Part shown: piece after piece, positions 53,704-62,108 of the stretch
Numbering within the stretch: position 1 is the first letter of the stretch
Layout: every line of letters begins with the position of its first letter
Source of the DNA: Niallia sp052318935
Lineage (GTDB): Bacteria > Bacillota > Bacilli > Bacillales > Cytobacillaceae
Reading direction: 5' to 3' (one strand)
Assembly: GCA_052318935.1 (NCBI GenBank)
Contig: JBQRKO010000004.1
Length of the DNA: 64,000 nucleotides
Position numbers and translations under genes: made by a program
The notes under the pieces: generated by a model
What the model saw: only the letters and a program-made list of their open reading frames with translations
Database searches by the model: none
What the model was told of the DNA's origin: nothing

Positions 53704-55065
53704 ATGGGATCTCATGTTATTGATATGATATTGCTGCAAAATAATTTTGGAACACCACAAATGCGTCAAGTTTGGTCAGAGCAAAATCGATTACAAAAAC
53801 ACTTTGATGTAGAGGCTGCCCTTGCTTTGGCAGAGGGGGAATTAGGTGTTATTCCTAAAAAAGCAGCGGAAACAATCGCAAGTAAAGCAAAAGCAGATTT
53901 AGTTGATTTTAATGAAATTGCCGAAGAATCAGCAAAAGCCAAACATTCATTAAATGCTACGATAAAAGCTCTGCAGTCTCTTGCAGGAGAAGACGGAGAA
54001 TTTGTGCATTTCGGGGCGACAACACAAGATGTTGTTGATACAGGAACGATGCTGCAATTAAAAGAAGCACATGAATTGATTGTGTCGGAGTTAAAAGAAG
54101 TAGCGAGAGAGCTTGCACGACTCGCTTCAGAATATAAAACTACACCGATTTCAGGCCGAACGCACGGAATGCAAGGATTGCCAACAACCTTTGGGTTTAA
54201 GCTATCTGTTGTGTTAAGTGAAGCAGCAAGACATTTGGAACGTTTAAAGTCATTAGAATCTCGCACTTTTACCGGAGTAATGGCAGGTGCTGTCGGTACG
54301 TATGCTTCTTTTGGAGAAAAAGGACCGGAAATAGAAGCGAAAACATTAGAAAAGCTCGGATTATTGGTTCCAGAAATTTGTTGGCATTCTTCAAGGGATA
54401 GAGTGGCAGAATATGCAAGTGTCATTGGTTTAATAAGTGGAACTTTAGGTAAGCTGGCAAATGAATTTTACAATTTGATGCGCTCTGAAATTGATGAGGT
54501 GGAAGAGCCGTTCAGCAAAGGGAAAATTGGAAGTACAACCATGCCGCATAAGCGCAATCCGGCAGCGTTGGAAGGTGTTGTAAGTTTAACACGTCCTATT
54601 TTACATAGTGTTTCCCTTATTCAAGATTCTCAAATTGTAGAGCATGAACGAGATGCTATGTCGTGGAGAGGGGAGTGGATTGCCCTTCCGGAAATTTGCA
54701 TCTATTTATCTGCACAGCTTGCTTCTACAAAAAATATTTTAAAAGGATTAATTGTAAAACCGGAAAATATGTTAAGAAACTTAAACTTACAAGGCGGTTT
54801 ACTTTTATCAGAACGCATTATGTTTGCTCTTGCTGAAAAGTACGGTAAACAAACGGCTCATGAATTAGTTTATGAACTATCCATGAAAGCTATTGAAGAA
54901 GGACAAGCTTTTCAACATGTCTTGCTAGAAAACGAGCAAGTATCGAATGTGTTGACTGCTGACGAGATAAAGGATCTTTTAAACCCAGAAACCTATTTAG
55001 GATCTGCTGTTGAAAAGGTAGAGCAAGTGCTTAACAGCATACAAAAAACAGGGTTGCTTGATTAA
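53704..55065 (+). CDS. Fumarase/aspartase-superfamily lyase, likely S-(2-succino) lyase
   Basis: 453 aa. Superfamily regions are GATTQDVVDTG (104-114), SGRTHGMQGLP (150-160) and the signature GSTTMPHKRNP (276-286), with the catalytic-loop serine and the His of the second region intact. By sequence it sits near adenylosuccinate lyase and carboxymuconate cycloisomerase enzymes, but no purine or aromatic genes are near. It heads an S-box operon otherwise equal to yxeLMNOPQ, in the place of the monooxygenase yxeK. A lyase cleaving (N-acetyl-)S-(2-succino)cysteine to fumarate and (N-acetyl)cysteine fits both fold and context; such lyases are described in other bacteria. Substrate is inference. Confidence 0.75.
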   Translation: MGSHVIDMILLQNNFGTPQMRQVWSEQNRLQKHFDVEAALALAEGELGVIPKKAAETIASKAKADLVDFNEIAEESAKAKHSLNATIKALQSLAGEDGEFVHFGATTQDVVDTGTMLQLKEAHELIVSELKEVARELARLASEYKTTPISGRTHGMQGLPTTFGFKLSVVLSEAARHLERLKSLESRTFTGVMAGAVGTYASFGEKGPEIEAKTLEKLGLLVPEICWHSSRDRVAEYASVIGLISGTLGKLANEFYNLMRSEIDEVEEPFSKGKIGSTTMPHKRNPAALEGVVSLTRPILHSVSLIQDSQIVEHERDAMSWRGEWIALPEICIYLSAQLASTKNILKGLIVKPENMLRNLNLQGGLLLSERIMFALAEKYGKQTAHELVYELSMKAIEEGQAFQHVLLENEQVSNVLTADEIKDLLNPETYLGSAVEKVEQVLNSIQKTGLLD

Positions 55066-55089
55066 TCAAAGTAAAGCGGGGGGTTAGTC

Positions 55090-55575
55090 ATGAAAGAAAA
55101 TTTCCGTCTGGCGGTTCTGGAAGATGCTGAAAAGGTATTAGATGTTACGTTAAAAGCATATCAGTCGATTAGAGATTTAGGAATAAATTTTGCGGCAGCA
55201 CATGCAGATATAGAAATGGTGAAAAAGCATATTACGAATAATTTATGCTACGTACTTGAGCAAGATGAATCTATTATTGCTACCATTGGCATTCGCCTTC
55301 CTTGGGGAGCGCAGCCAGGTCCGGCTGGTTTTCCGCATATTGGCTGGTTTGCAGTCGATCCTACGATTGGACAAAAAGGAATCGGCTCTAAAGTATTGTC
55401 CTTAATAGAAGACAAGATAGCCAAAGAGTTAAGAAGTCCTGCTGTAACATTGGGCACAGCGGAAAATCATCCGTGGCTATCGCAAATGTATGAGAAAAAA
55501 GGATATTATCAAATAGGAACAACAAATCTCGGACGAGGTCATACAACGGTCTTTTATAAAAAAGACCTTGTCTAA
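55090..55575 (+). CDS. yxeL: GNAT N-acetyltransferase, SnaB/YxeL-like
   Basis: 161 aa. GNAT fold with the acetyl-CoA loop region VDPTIGQKGIGSKVLSLIEDKI (~residues 97-118), a Q/R-x-x-G-x-G/A variant. The position after the lyase and before an amino-acid ABC system, and the length (YxeL 165 aa), argue for the enzyme that acetylates S-modified cysteines (2-succinocysteine in the yxe pathway) before C-S cleavage. GGGGGG is the ribosome binding site. A MITE separates it from the next gene. Confidence 0.8.
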   Translation: MKENFRLAVLEDAEKVLDVTLKAYQSIRDLGINFAAAHADIEMVKKHITNNLCYVLEQDESIIATIGIRLPWGAQPGPAGFPHIGWFAVDPTIGQKGIGSKVLSLIEDKIAKELRSPAVTLGTAENHPWLSQMYEKKGYYQIGTTNLGRGHTTVFYKKDLV

Positions 55576-55581
55576 AAGAAA

Positions 55582-55789
55582 GGCTGTTTTCTCAAAGTTA
55601 GTTGTTTTTTACGTAAAAAAATGGGAGAAGCAGTACTCAGCAGACTGAATACACGTAGACTCCTGTGGGAATGCGAGAAAGACGAGACCCCACAGGAGCG
55701 TAATGCGACGAGGAGGCTCGACGCTCGCTAAACGGACGAAGTGTATTCAGGCTGCGAGTTTAAAAGCAACATTCTATATGAAAACAGCC
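55582..55789 (+). mobile_element. MITE family 1, copy E (208 bp), inside the S-box operon
   Basis: GGCTGTTTTC/GAAAACAGCC ends, flanked by AAAAGAAA on both sides (55574-55581 and 55790-55797). It lies 6 bp after the acetyltransferase stop, between genes that are expected to be co-transcribed. Small interior differences from copy C (GCTAAACGGACG instead of GCCCACGGAAAGCG). Confidence 0.85.
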
Positions 55790-55827
55790 AAAAGAAAAAA
55801 TAATTATACAGATAGGAAGAACAAATA

Positions 55828-56613
55828 ATGAAAAAGTTTTTAAGTTTATTATTAATTGGATTATTAGTAGTTGCATTAGCAGCTTGCGGCAATGGCAATA
55901 AATCTGGTGCAGATAAAGAAGAAAAAGTAATTAAAATCGGAGCAACAGGTCAAAGTTTTCCAAATACCTTTAAAGATGGAGAAAAATTAACTGGCTTTGA
56001 TGTTGAGCTTACAGAAGCAATTGCGAAAAATTTAGGCTATGAAGTGAAGTGGACATTAACGGACTTTGCTGGTTTAATGGGGCAGTTAGAAGCTGGTAAA
56101 CTTGATACAGTTGCAAACAATGTTGCAGTAACAGAAGAAAGAAAAGCAAAATATAATTTTACAGATGGATACACATTTTCTGGTACACAGGTTGCTGTAA
56201 GAGAAGACAACGATGAAATTAATACATTGGATGATTTAAAAGGAAAAACAATCTCTTCCGTTATTGGTTCTAACCAAGGAAAGAACTTTGAAGCATGGGA
56301 TAAAAATAAAATAGCAACATTAAAACCATATGAAACACGTGAAAGTGCAATGCATGAAGCAGTAACAGGCAAAGTAGACGGATATGTGAACAGTTCTGCG
56401 ATTTTAAAAGCCGAAATTAAAAAGAGCAAGCTTCCACTTAAATTAGTTGGGGAGCCAATTTCCCACGATGTAACAGCATTTCCATTTGCTAAAAACGAAG
56501 AAGGCGACAAGCTTTTAAAAGCGTTTAATGAAGAACTAAAAAAATTACGTGAAGACGGCACGTTGAAAAAACTCTCTGAAAAATATTATGGAGAAGATAT
56601 AACTATAGAATAA
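55828..56613 (+). CDS. yxeM: Amino acid ABC transporter substrate-binding lipoprotein, YxeM-like
   Basis: 261 aa (YxeM 264 aa). Signal peptide with lipobox VALAACGNG (Cys at residue 20). SBP_bac_3 fold: IKIGATGQSFPNTFKDGEKLTGFDVELTEAIAKNLGYEVKW, and DTVANNVAVTEERKAKYNFTDGY. Polar amino acid or cystine-type ligand; in context probably S-(2-succino)cysteine or a related sulfur compound. Preceded by ATAGGAAG, after the MITE. Confidence 0.88.
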   Translation: MKKFLSLLLIGLLVVALAACGNGNKSGADKEEKVIKIGATGQSFPNTFKDGEKLTGFDVELTEAIAKNLGYEVKWTLTDFAGLMGQLEAGKLDTVANNVAVTEERKAKYNFTDGYTFSGTQVAVREDNDEINTLDDLKGKTISSVIGSNQGKNFEAWDKNKIATLKPYETRESAMHEAVTGKVDGYVNSSAILKAEIKKSKLPLKLVGEPISHDVTAFPFAKNEEGDKLLKAFNEELKKLREDGTLKKLSEKYYGEDITIE

Positions 56614-56635
56614 AAGACTTGAGGTGTATACCTGA

Positions 56636-57301
56636 ATGAATATTGAATATTTTTTATCCGTTTTTCCCAATGTGATAAAATACGCACCACAAACGATCAT
56701 CATGGCAGTTTCTGCTATGATGATAGCTTGTATATTTGGATTAATATTAGCATTAATTAGAAAAAGCCGCCTTCCTGTACTGACACAACTAGCGGCTGTT
56801 TATATTTCTTTTTTCCGTGCCATTCCAATGCTAGTGCAATTATTTCTTTTTTATTATGGAATTCCACAGATTATTCCGGGATTAAATGATATGTCGCCAG
56901 TAACCGCAGCTATTATTGGGTTAAGCTTAAAAGAATCCGCCTTTTTAGCAGAAATTTTCCGTGCAGCGTTAAATTCTGTTGAAAAAGGGCAGTTGGAAGC
57001 ATGTTTATCTGTCGGGATGACAAAGTTTCAAGCTTATCGAAGAGTAATATTGCCACAAGCGGCAAAAAATGCTCTTCCTGGATCTGGAAACACATTTATT
57101 ACCCTTATTAAAGAAACAGCCCTTGCTTTTACGTTAGGTGTTGTAGAAATGTTTGCGCAAGCAAAAATGATGGCAGCGGAAAGTTTTATATTTTTTGAAA
57201 CATACTTAGCTATCGGGCTTACTTACTGGGGAATTGTCATCGTTGTATCATTCTTGCAAAAATTATTAGAAAAAAGATTAAATAGAGCGTATCAACAGTA
57301 G
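56636..57301 (+). CDS. yxeN: Amino acid ABC transporter permease, YxeN-like
   Basis: 221 aa, HisM/YckJ-type permease with about five membrane segments. The EAA loop LEACLSVGMTKFQAYRRVILPQAAKNALPG contacts the ATPase. The FFRAIPMLVQLFLFYYGIPQII segment is typical of polar amino acid systems. 22 bp after the binding protein, with GAGGTG before the ATG. Confidence 0.92.
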   Translation: MNIEYFLSVFPNVIKYAPQTIIMAVSAMMIACIFGLILALIRKSRLPVLTQLAAVYISFFRAIPMLVQLFLFYYGIPQIIPGLNDMSPVTAAIIGLSLKESAFLAEIFRAALNSVEKGQLEACLSVGMTKFQAYRRVILPQAAKNALPGSGNTFITLIKETALAFTLGVVEMFAQAKMMAAESFIFFETYLAIGLTYWGIVIVVSFLQKLLEKRLNRAYQQ

Positions 57302-57313
57302 GAGGATGACAAA

Positions 57314-58099
57314 ATGATTTCCGTTAAAAATTTGCATAAACGATTTGGAGATTTAGTTGTCCTAAATGGTATTGATATGGAAGTGAAACAAGGTGAGGTT
57401 GTAGCAATTATTGGTCCTTCTGGGTCTGGTAAATCTACATTCTTGCGTTGTTTAAACTTATTGGAAACCCCTGATCAAGGAGAAATTGAAATAGGGAGTG
57501 CGAAAATTAATGCAGAAAAGTTTTCCAGAAAAGAAGCGTATCAGTTAAGACAACAAACAGCCATGGTTTTTCAGAACTACAACTTATTTAAAAATAAAAC
57601 AGTGTTGCAAAATATTACTGAATCTTTACTAATAACGAAAAAAATGAAGAAGCAAGAGGCAAACGAAAAAGCGTTTGAGCTTCTACGTTCAGTGGGTCTT
57701 TTTGAGAAGAAAGATAGCTACCCGATTACGTTATCAGGTGGACAGCAGCAGCGCGTTGGAATTGCCCGGGCTTTAGCTGTTGATCCTCATGCGATTTTAT
57801 TTGATGAGCCAACATCGGCGTTGGATCCGGAGCTTGTATCAGAAGTGCTGCAAGTCATTCGCACAATCGCCAAAAAGAATACGACAATGATTATTGTGAC
57901 ACACGAAATGGCCTTTGCGAAAGAAGTGGCAGATAAAGTTATTTTTATGGCAGATGGCAATATTGTCGAGCAAGGTACACCTCAAGACGTATTTGTAAAC
58001 TCGACTAATCCAAGAACAAAACAATTCCTGAAACAAACAAGCAGAGAAAATGGGGATTCCACTGAGGAGGCACTATTAAATGGCACTATCTCAAGTTGA
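57314..58099 (+). CDS. yxeO: Amino acid ABC transporter ATPase, YxeO-like
   Basis: 261 aa. Walker A GPSGSGKST (~residues 34-42), Q-loop VFQNYNLF, signature LSGGQQQRVGIARALA, Walker B AILFDEPTSALDPE, H-loop THEM. GlnQ/HisP class. It couples ATP to uptake through the YxeM/N-like partners. AGGAGGATG precedes the ATG. The last 20 bp overlap the next gene, indicating coupled translation. Confidence 0.93.
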   Translation: MISVKNLHKRFGDLVVLNGIDMEVKQGEVVAIIGPSGSGKSTFLRCLNLLETPDQGEIEIGSAKINAEKFSRKEAYQLRQQTAMVFQNYNLFKNKTVLQNITESLLITKKMKKQEANEKAFELLRSVGLFEKKDSYPITLSGGQQQRVGIARALAVDPHAILFDEPTSALDPELVSEVLQVIRTIAKKNTTMIIVTHEMAFAKEVADKVIFMADGNIVEQGTPQDVFVNSTNPRTKQFLKQTSRENGDSTEEALLNGTISS

Positions 58100-59231
58100 A
58101 GCAACATTACAGCAGAAATTAATTGCATATCGACGTGAACTGCATGAAAATCCAGAGTTGTCATTCCAAGAAGTAGAGACAACGAATAGAATTAAAAAAT
58201 GGTTATCAGAAGCGGATATCACTATTTTAGACTATTCATTGGAAGTAGGAGTGATTGCTGAAATAAAAGGAGATCTGCCAGGTCCGACGATTGCAATACG
58301 TGCAGATATTGATGCGCTACCGATTAAGGAAGAAACAAAGGTTGATTTTGTATCGAAAAAAGATGGTGTCATGCACGCTTGCGGACATGATTTTCATACA
58401 TCATCCATTATTGGTGCTGCCATTCTTTTAAAAGAAAAAAAAGCAGAATTAAGAGGTGCTGTGCGGTTTATTTTTCAACCAGCGGAAGAAATAGCCCAAG
58501 GTGCAAAGGTAATAGGAGAATCCGGTGCTCTTGAAGGAGTGCAAGCTATTTTTGGAATGCATAATAAACCAGATCTTCCAGTAGGGACCATCGGCGTTAA
58601 AGAAGGTCCGTTAATGGCAAGTGTAGACCGGTTTGAATTAGATGTAATTGGTGTTGGCGGTCATGCGGGCATTCCGAATAACAGCATTGATCCAATTGTT
58701 GTAGGCGGACAAATTGTTTCTAGTTTACAATCGATTGTGAGCAGAAGTTTAAGTCCATTCCACAACGCAGTAATCAGTGTCACACGTTTTCAATCAGGGA
58801 ATACGTGGAATGTTATACCGGAGAAGGCAGAGATGGAAGGAACTGTCCGAACGTTTCAAGACGAAGCACGCAAAGAAATTCCTAAATTAATGAAGCGTAC
58901 AGCAGAAGGAATAGCGGCAGGTTTTGGGGCAACCATTGATTTCCGCTGGAATGAGTATTTGCCTGTTGTCAATAACAGCAGTAAATATACGAAGGTTGTT
59001 CAAGATGCTGCGGAAGATTTAGGGTATAAAGTAGTGGATGCTGTTCAAAGCCCTGGTGGAGAAGATTTTGCATTTTATCAAGAAAGCATCCCTGGTCATT
59101 TTGTATGGGTTGGTGTAGATGGACCGAAGGAATGGCATCATCCAGAATATTCATTAAATGAAGATGCGCTTATTGTGGCAGCTAATTATTTCTCTCATCT
59201 TGCTGTAAAAGTGTTGGACGAATGGCAGTAA
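58080..59231 (+). CDS. yxeP: M20-family N-acyl amino acid deacetylase, SndB/YxeP-like
   Basis: 383 aa (YxeP 380 aa). Metal-binding residues in ADIDALPIKEET, MHACGHDFHTSSIIGAA, QPAEEIAQGAKV and a final EWHHPEYSLNED; the small dimerisation domain lies at ~185-300. It removes the N-acetyl group, in the yxe pathway releasing cysteine from N-acetylcysteine after C-S cleavage. Overlaps the ATPase gene by 20 bp and the next gene by 10 bp. Confidence 0.9.
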   Translation: MALSQVEATLQQKLIAYRRELHENPELSFQEVETTNRIKKWLSEADITILDYSLEVGVIAEIKGDLPGPTIAIRADIDALPIKEETKVDFVSKKDGVMHACGHDFHTSSIIGAAILLKEKKAELRGAVRFIFQPAEEIAQGAKVIGESGALEGVQAIFGMHNKPDLPVGTIGVKEGPLMASVDRFELDVIGVGGHAGIPNNSIDPIVVGGQIVSSLQSIVSRSLSPFHNAVISVTRFQSGNTWNVIPEKAEMEGTVRTFQDEARKEIPKLMKRTAEGIAAGFGATIDFRWNEYLPVVNNSSKYTKVVQDAAEDLGYKVVDAVQSPGGEDFAFYQESIPGHFVWVGVDGPKEWHHPEYSLNEDALIVAANYFSHLAVKVLDEWQ

Positions 59232-60580
59232 ATAAAGAAACGTTAACAGCAAAGTTTGTTCAATCTATATTAAATAGTGATCCACTTGCTTCTAAAAGAG
59301 TCATTCAATATGCAAAAATGGGCATTATTGATTACCTTGCTTCCAGCTATGCAGCTAAAGAGGATTATAGTGTAAAGAAGCTTTGCAGATTAATAGATTT
59401 AGAAGATGAAAAAAGAGGAGCTCCGATTATTGGTCAATCGAAAAAAGCCTCTCCTATACAAGCAGCGCTTATCAATGGCTTTATTGGTCATGCGCTGGAT
59501 TATGACGATGTGCATGCTGAAGTACGTGGTCATCCGAGTACAGTAATATTACCTGTGCTCTTTTCTTTAGCTGGAAAAAACCCGAAAATAGAAGGAGCAA
59601 GACTGTTGGCTGCTTATATAATCGGTGTAGAAGTAATGGCGCGATTTGGTCAGGCTGTTGGGAAGGATCACTATGTGAAAGGCTGGCATAATACAGGTAC
59701 TTTAGGGATAATAGCTGCAGCAGTCTCAGGCGGTTATTTGCTAGGATTTAACGAAGAAGAGTTATGTAAAGTCATTGGTTTTGCAGCAACTCAGGCAAGT
59801 GGTCTCCGTTTCCAGTTTGGCACAGAAACGAAACCATTGCATGCTGGTTTAGCTGCACAGGCAGCGCTTCAGTCAATTGATTTTATAGAGATCGGTTTAA
59901 GTGGTTCTTTAACAGGTTTAGATGGCCGAGTTGGATTTTTTTCTGTGTATGGAGAAGGAGCAGATTTTGCAAGCCCCTTTTTATTAAACGATTGGAATAA
60001 ATCGTGGAAAATTGAGGGTTTATGGTTTAAATTATATCCGTTTTGTTCAGCAGCTTGCCATGCAGCAGATGCGGCACTTGAGCTCATGAATGAAACAAGC
60101 GTTAAAATAGAAGAAATGAAAGAAATCACCATTATTTATCCTCCTGGAGGAGATGCTGCACTAGTCGAGCAAAACCCGCGCACTGGTGAACAGGGGCGGT
60201 TTAGTGCTGAGTATATTGTCGCTTCGATATTGCTTCAGTTTCCTTTAACATTGGAACATTTTCAGCCAGTGGAAATTAAGGCTGAGATAAAAAAATTAAT
60301 GAAAATAATCAAGAGAGAATACGATGAAAGTATTCATCCAGCGGTTGATAGTATGCCAAAAGGCAGATTTACCATTGTCCAGATTGTAACAAATAGTAAT
60401 GAGATTATAAGTAAGCGGGTGGATGCTCCGAAAGGATCTCCGAATAATCCATTAACCCTTGATAAGTTGAAGGAAAAACTAGATAACAGTATAGAGGATC
60501 AAGCTCTTTCTTATTGTTTAAAACAGATAATAGATAACCTTCCAAAAGATAAAGCTTCTACATTTTTATCGATTTTATAA
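59222..60580 (+). CDS. yxeQ: MmgE/PrpD-family protein, YxeQ-like
   Basis: 452 aa (YxeQ 445 aa). MmgE/PrpD fold: GFIGHALDYDDVHAEVRGHPSTVILPVLF (~residues 91-119), HNTGTLGIIAAAVSGGYLLGF, and FKLYPFCSAACHAADAALELM. PrpD relatives dehydrate 2-methylcitrate; in yxe operons the substrate is unknown. Last gene of the S-box operon, with a strong terminator behind it. Overlap with the deacetylase gene shows coupled translation. Confidence 0.9.
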   Translation: MAVNKETLTAKFVQSILNSDPLASKRVIQYAKMGIIDYLASSYAAKEDYSVKKLCRLIDLEDEKRGAPIIGQSKKASPIQAALINGFIGHALDYDDVHAEVRGHPSTVILPVLFSLAGKNPKIEGARLLAAYIIGVEVMARFGQAVGKDHYVKGWHNTGTLGIIAAAVSGGYLLGFNEEELCKVIGFAATQASGLRFQFGTETKPLHAGLAAQAALQSIDFIEIGLSGSLTGLDGRVGFFSVYGEGADFASPFLLNDWNKSWKIEGLWFKLYPFCSAACHAADAALELMNETSVKIEEMKEITIIYPPGGDAALVEQNPRTGEQGRFSAEYIVASILLQFPLTLEHFQPVEIKAEIKKLMKIIKREYDESIHPAVDSMPKGRFTIVQIVTNSNEIISKRVDAPKGSPNNPLTLDKLKEKLDNSIEDQALSYCLKQIIDNLPKDKASTFLSIL

Positions 60581-60582
60581 TG

Positions 60583-60624
60583 AAAAAGCACTTCTGTTCT
60601 ATTTTTCCAGAAGTGCTTTTTTTG
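60583..60624 (+). terminator. Terminator of the yxe-like operon
   Basis: AAAAGCACTTCTG / CAGAAGTGCTTTT perfect stem with a T7 tail. Confidence 0.93.
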
Positions 60625-60669
60625 TAAAAATAAAGTAATCTTAAAGGTATGAACTTGAGGGGGGATAAG

Positions 60670-61803
60670 ATGAGTACTCAATCATTTACAACGATTAATA
60701 AAGAAACAAAAGACTTGCCAATATTCATTGAAGAATGGGAAGAAAAAGCAAAAGCGAAACTGGAAAAAGGCCCTTTTGATTATATAAGAAGTGGGTCTGG
60801 TGATGAAGAGACGTTAAATGCAAATCGGCTCGCCTTTCAAAAATGGTCGATACTACCAAGAGTTTTGAGAGATGTATCGTTAAGTGCTGTAACAACCACT
60901 CTTTTCGGAAAAGACTTATCGTTTCCGTTAATATTATCGCCAGTAGGCTATCAAGGGCTTGCAGATGAAGAAGGAGAGAAAGCGGCTGCAAGAGCAGCAG
61001 CCCGTGCTGGGATACCTTATATAGCAAGCACTGTTTCTACTTATTCACTAGAAGAAATAGCTGAAGCTGCTCCAAACGGAAACAATTGGTTTCAGTTATA
61101 CTGGTCACGGAATAAAGAAGTGTCTGCCAGCATGGTGAAAAGAGCAGAAAAGGCTGGTTTTCAGGCAATAGTTGTTACAGTGGATACAGGTTTACTTGGA
61201 TGGAGAAAAAGTGATTATAAAAATGGTTTTGTTCCGTTGCTGGAGTCTTTAGGGGACGCGAATTATCGGAATGATCCAGCATTTCAAAAAAGTGTACCAA
61301 ACTGGAGTAATGAAAATATAGTGGAGACTATCTTAAAAAATATTCTGCATCCAGACTTAAACTGGGAAGATGTCCTTTTTTTAAGAAAACATACAAAATT
61401 ACCAATCATTTTAAAAGGAATTCTTCATCCAAAAGATGCAAAAAAAGCAGTTAAACTAGGGTTTGATGGTATCATTGTTTCCAATCATGGTGGACGTCAG
61501 CTTGATGGAGCAATCTCTAGTTTAGATGCATTGCGACTTGTTGCGAAGGCAGTAAATAAACAAATACCAATAATGGTTGATGGCGGAATACGCAATGGAG
61601 CCGACATGTTTAAAGCGATTGCCCTTGGAGCGGATGCGGTTGCAATTGGACGTCCATTTATGTATGGATTATGTGTTTCTGGTGAATTAGGCGTAACCTC
61701 TATTATTGAAAATTTGAAAAAAGAATTTGAATTAGCTTTGGCACTATCTGGTGAGGTATCGGTGCGTGATTTATCAAAGGATAATTTATATCGGATAAAG
61801 TAA
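60670..61803 (+). CDS. FMN-dependent alpha-hydroxy-acid oxidase/dehydrogenase
   Basis: 377 aa from ATG 60670, behind GAGGGGGG; the ATG at 60649 lacks a ribosome binding site. Glycolate oxidase/lactate oxidase TIM barrel: FDYIRSGSGDEETLNANRLAF, the active-site lysine in LPIILKGILHP, and SNHGGRQLDGAISSLDAL with the catalytic His and substrate-binding Arg, then MVDGGIRNGADMFKAIALGADAVAIGRP. Oxidises L-lactate or another 2-hydroxy acid with O2 or a quinone. Monocistronic. Confidence 0.9.
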   Translation: MSTQSFTTINKETKDLPIFIEEWEEKAKAKLEKGPFDYIRSGSGDEETLNANRLAFQKWSILPRVLRDVSLSAVTTTLFGKDLSFPLILSPVGYQGLADEEGEKAAARAAARAGIPYIASTVSTYSLEEIAEAAPNGNNWFQLYWSRNKEVSASMVKRAEKAGFQAIVVTVDTGLLGWRKSDYKNGFVPLLESLGDANYRNDPAFQKSVPNWSNENIVETILKNILHPDLNWEDVLFLRKHTKLPIILKGILHPKDAKKAVKLGFDGIIVSNHGGRQLDGAISSLDALRLVAKAVNKQIPIMVDGGIRNGADMFKAIALGADAVAIGRPFMYGLCVSGELGVTSIIENLKKEFELALALSGEVSVRDLSKDNLYRIK

Positions 61804-62108
61804 CACTGACTTTCATCGGTTTTCCGTAATAAAGTTATATTAAAATAATTTATGGTATAAAGATTAATATCGAATAATTACAAAGTAGTATGTATGATTT
61901 AGGGAAAAATCTTACACTTAACAAGTTTGTTCTAATGTGATATGTTAGGAAATGTGACAAAAAAATTTTTTGTAAATTCATCTAAAAATTATTCTCCAAG
62001 AGAAAAAAATAAAAACAATATTACCATTTTTGAAGTAATAATGTTACAATATACAAAAGTTTAAATATACTGATTTTTTGTTTTTATTGCATATATGGAG
62101 GGGTAGAA
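61804..62108. other. Region upstream of ilvD
   Basis: About 305 bp of very AT-rich sequence. AATTTTTTGTAAATT (61965-61979) matches 13 of 15 positions of the CodY motif AATTTTCWGAAAATT. TTACCA-N18-TACAAT could be the ilvD promoter. No T-box or other riboswitch was seen. Confidence 0.4.

Noticed and set aside
61804..62108. T-box leader for ilvD
   Set aside because: No AGGGTGG T-box sequence or specifier-type structure was seen.
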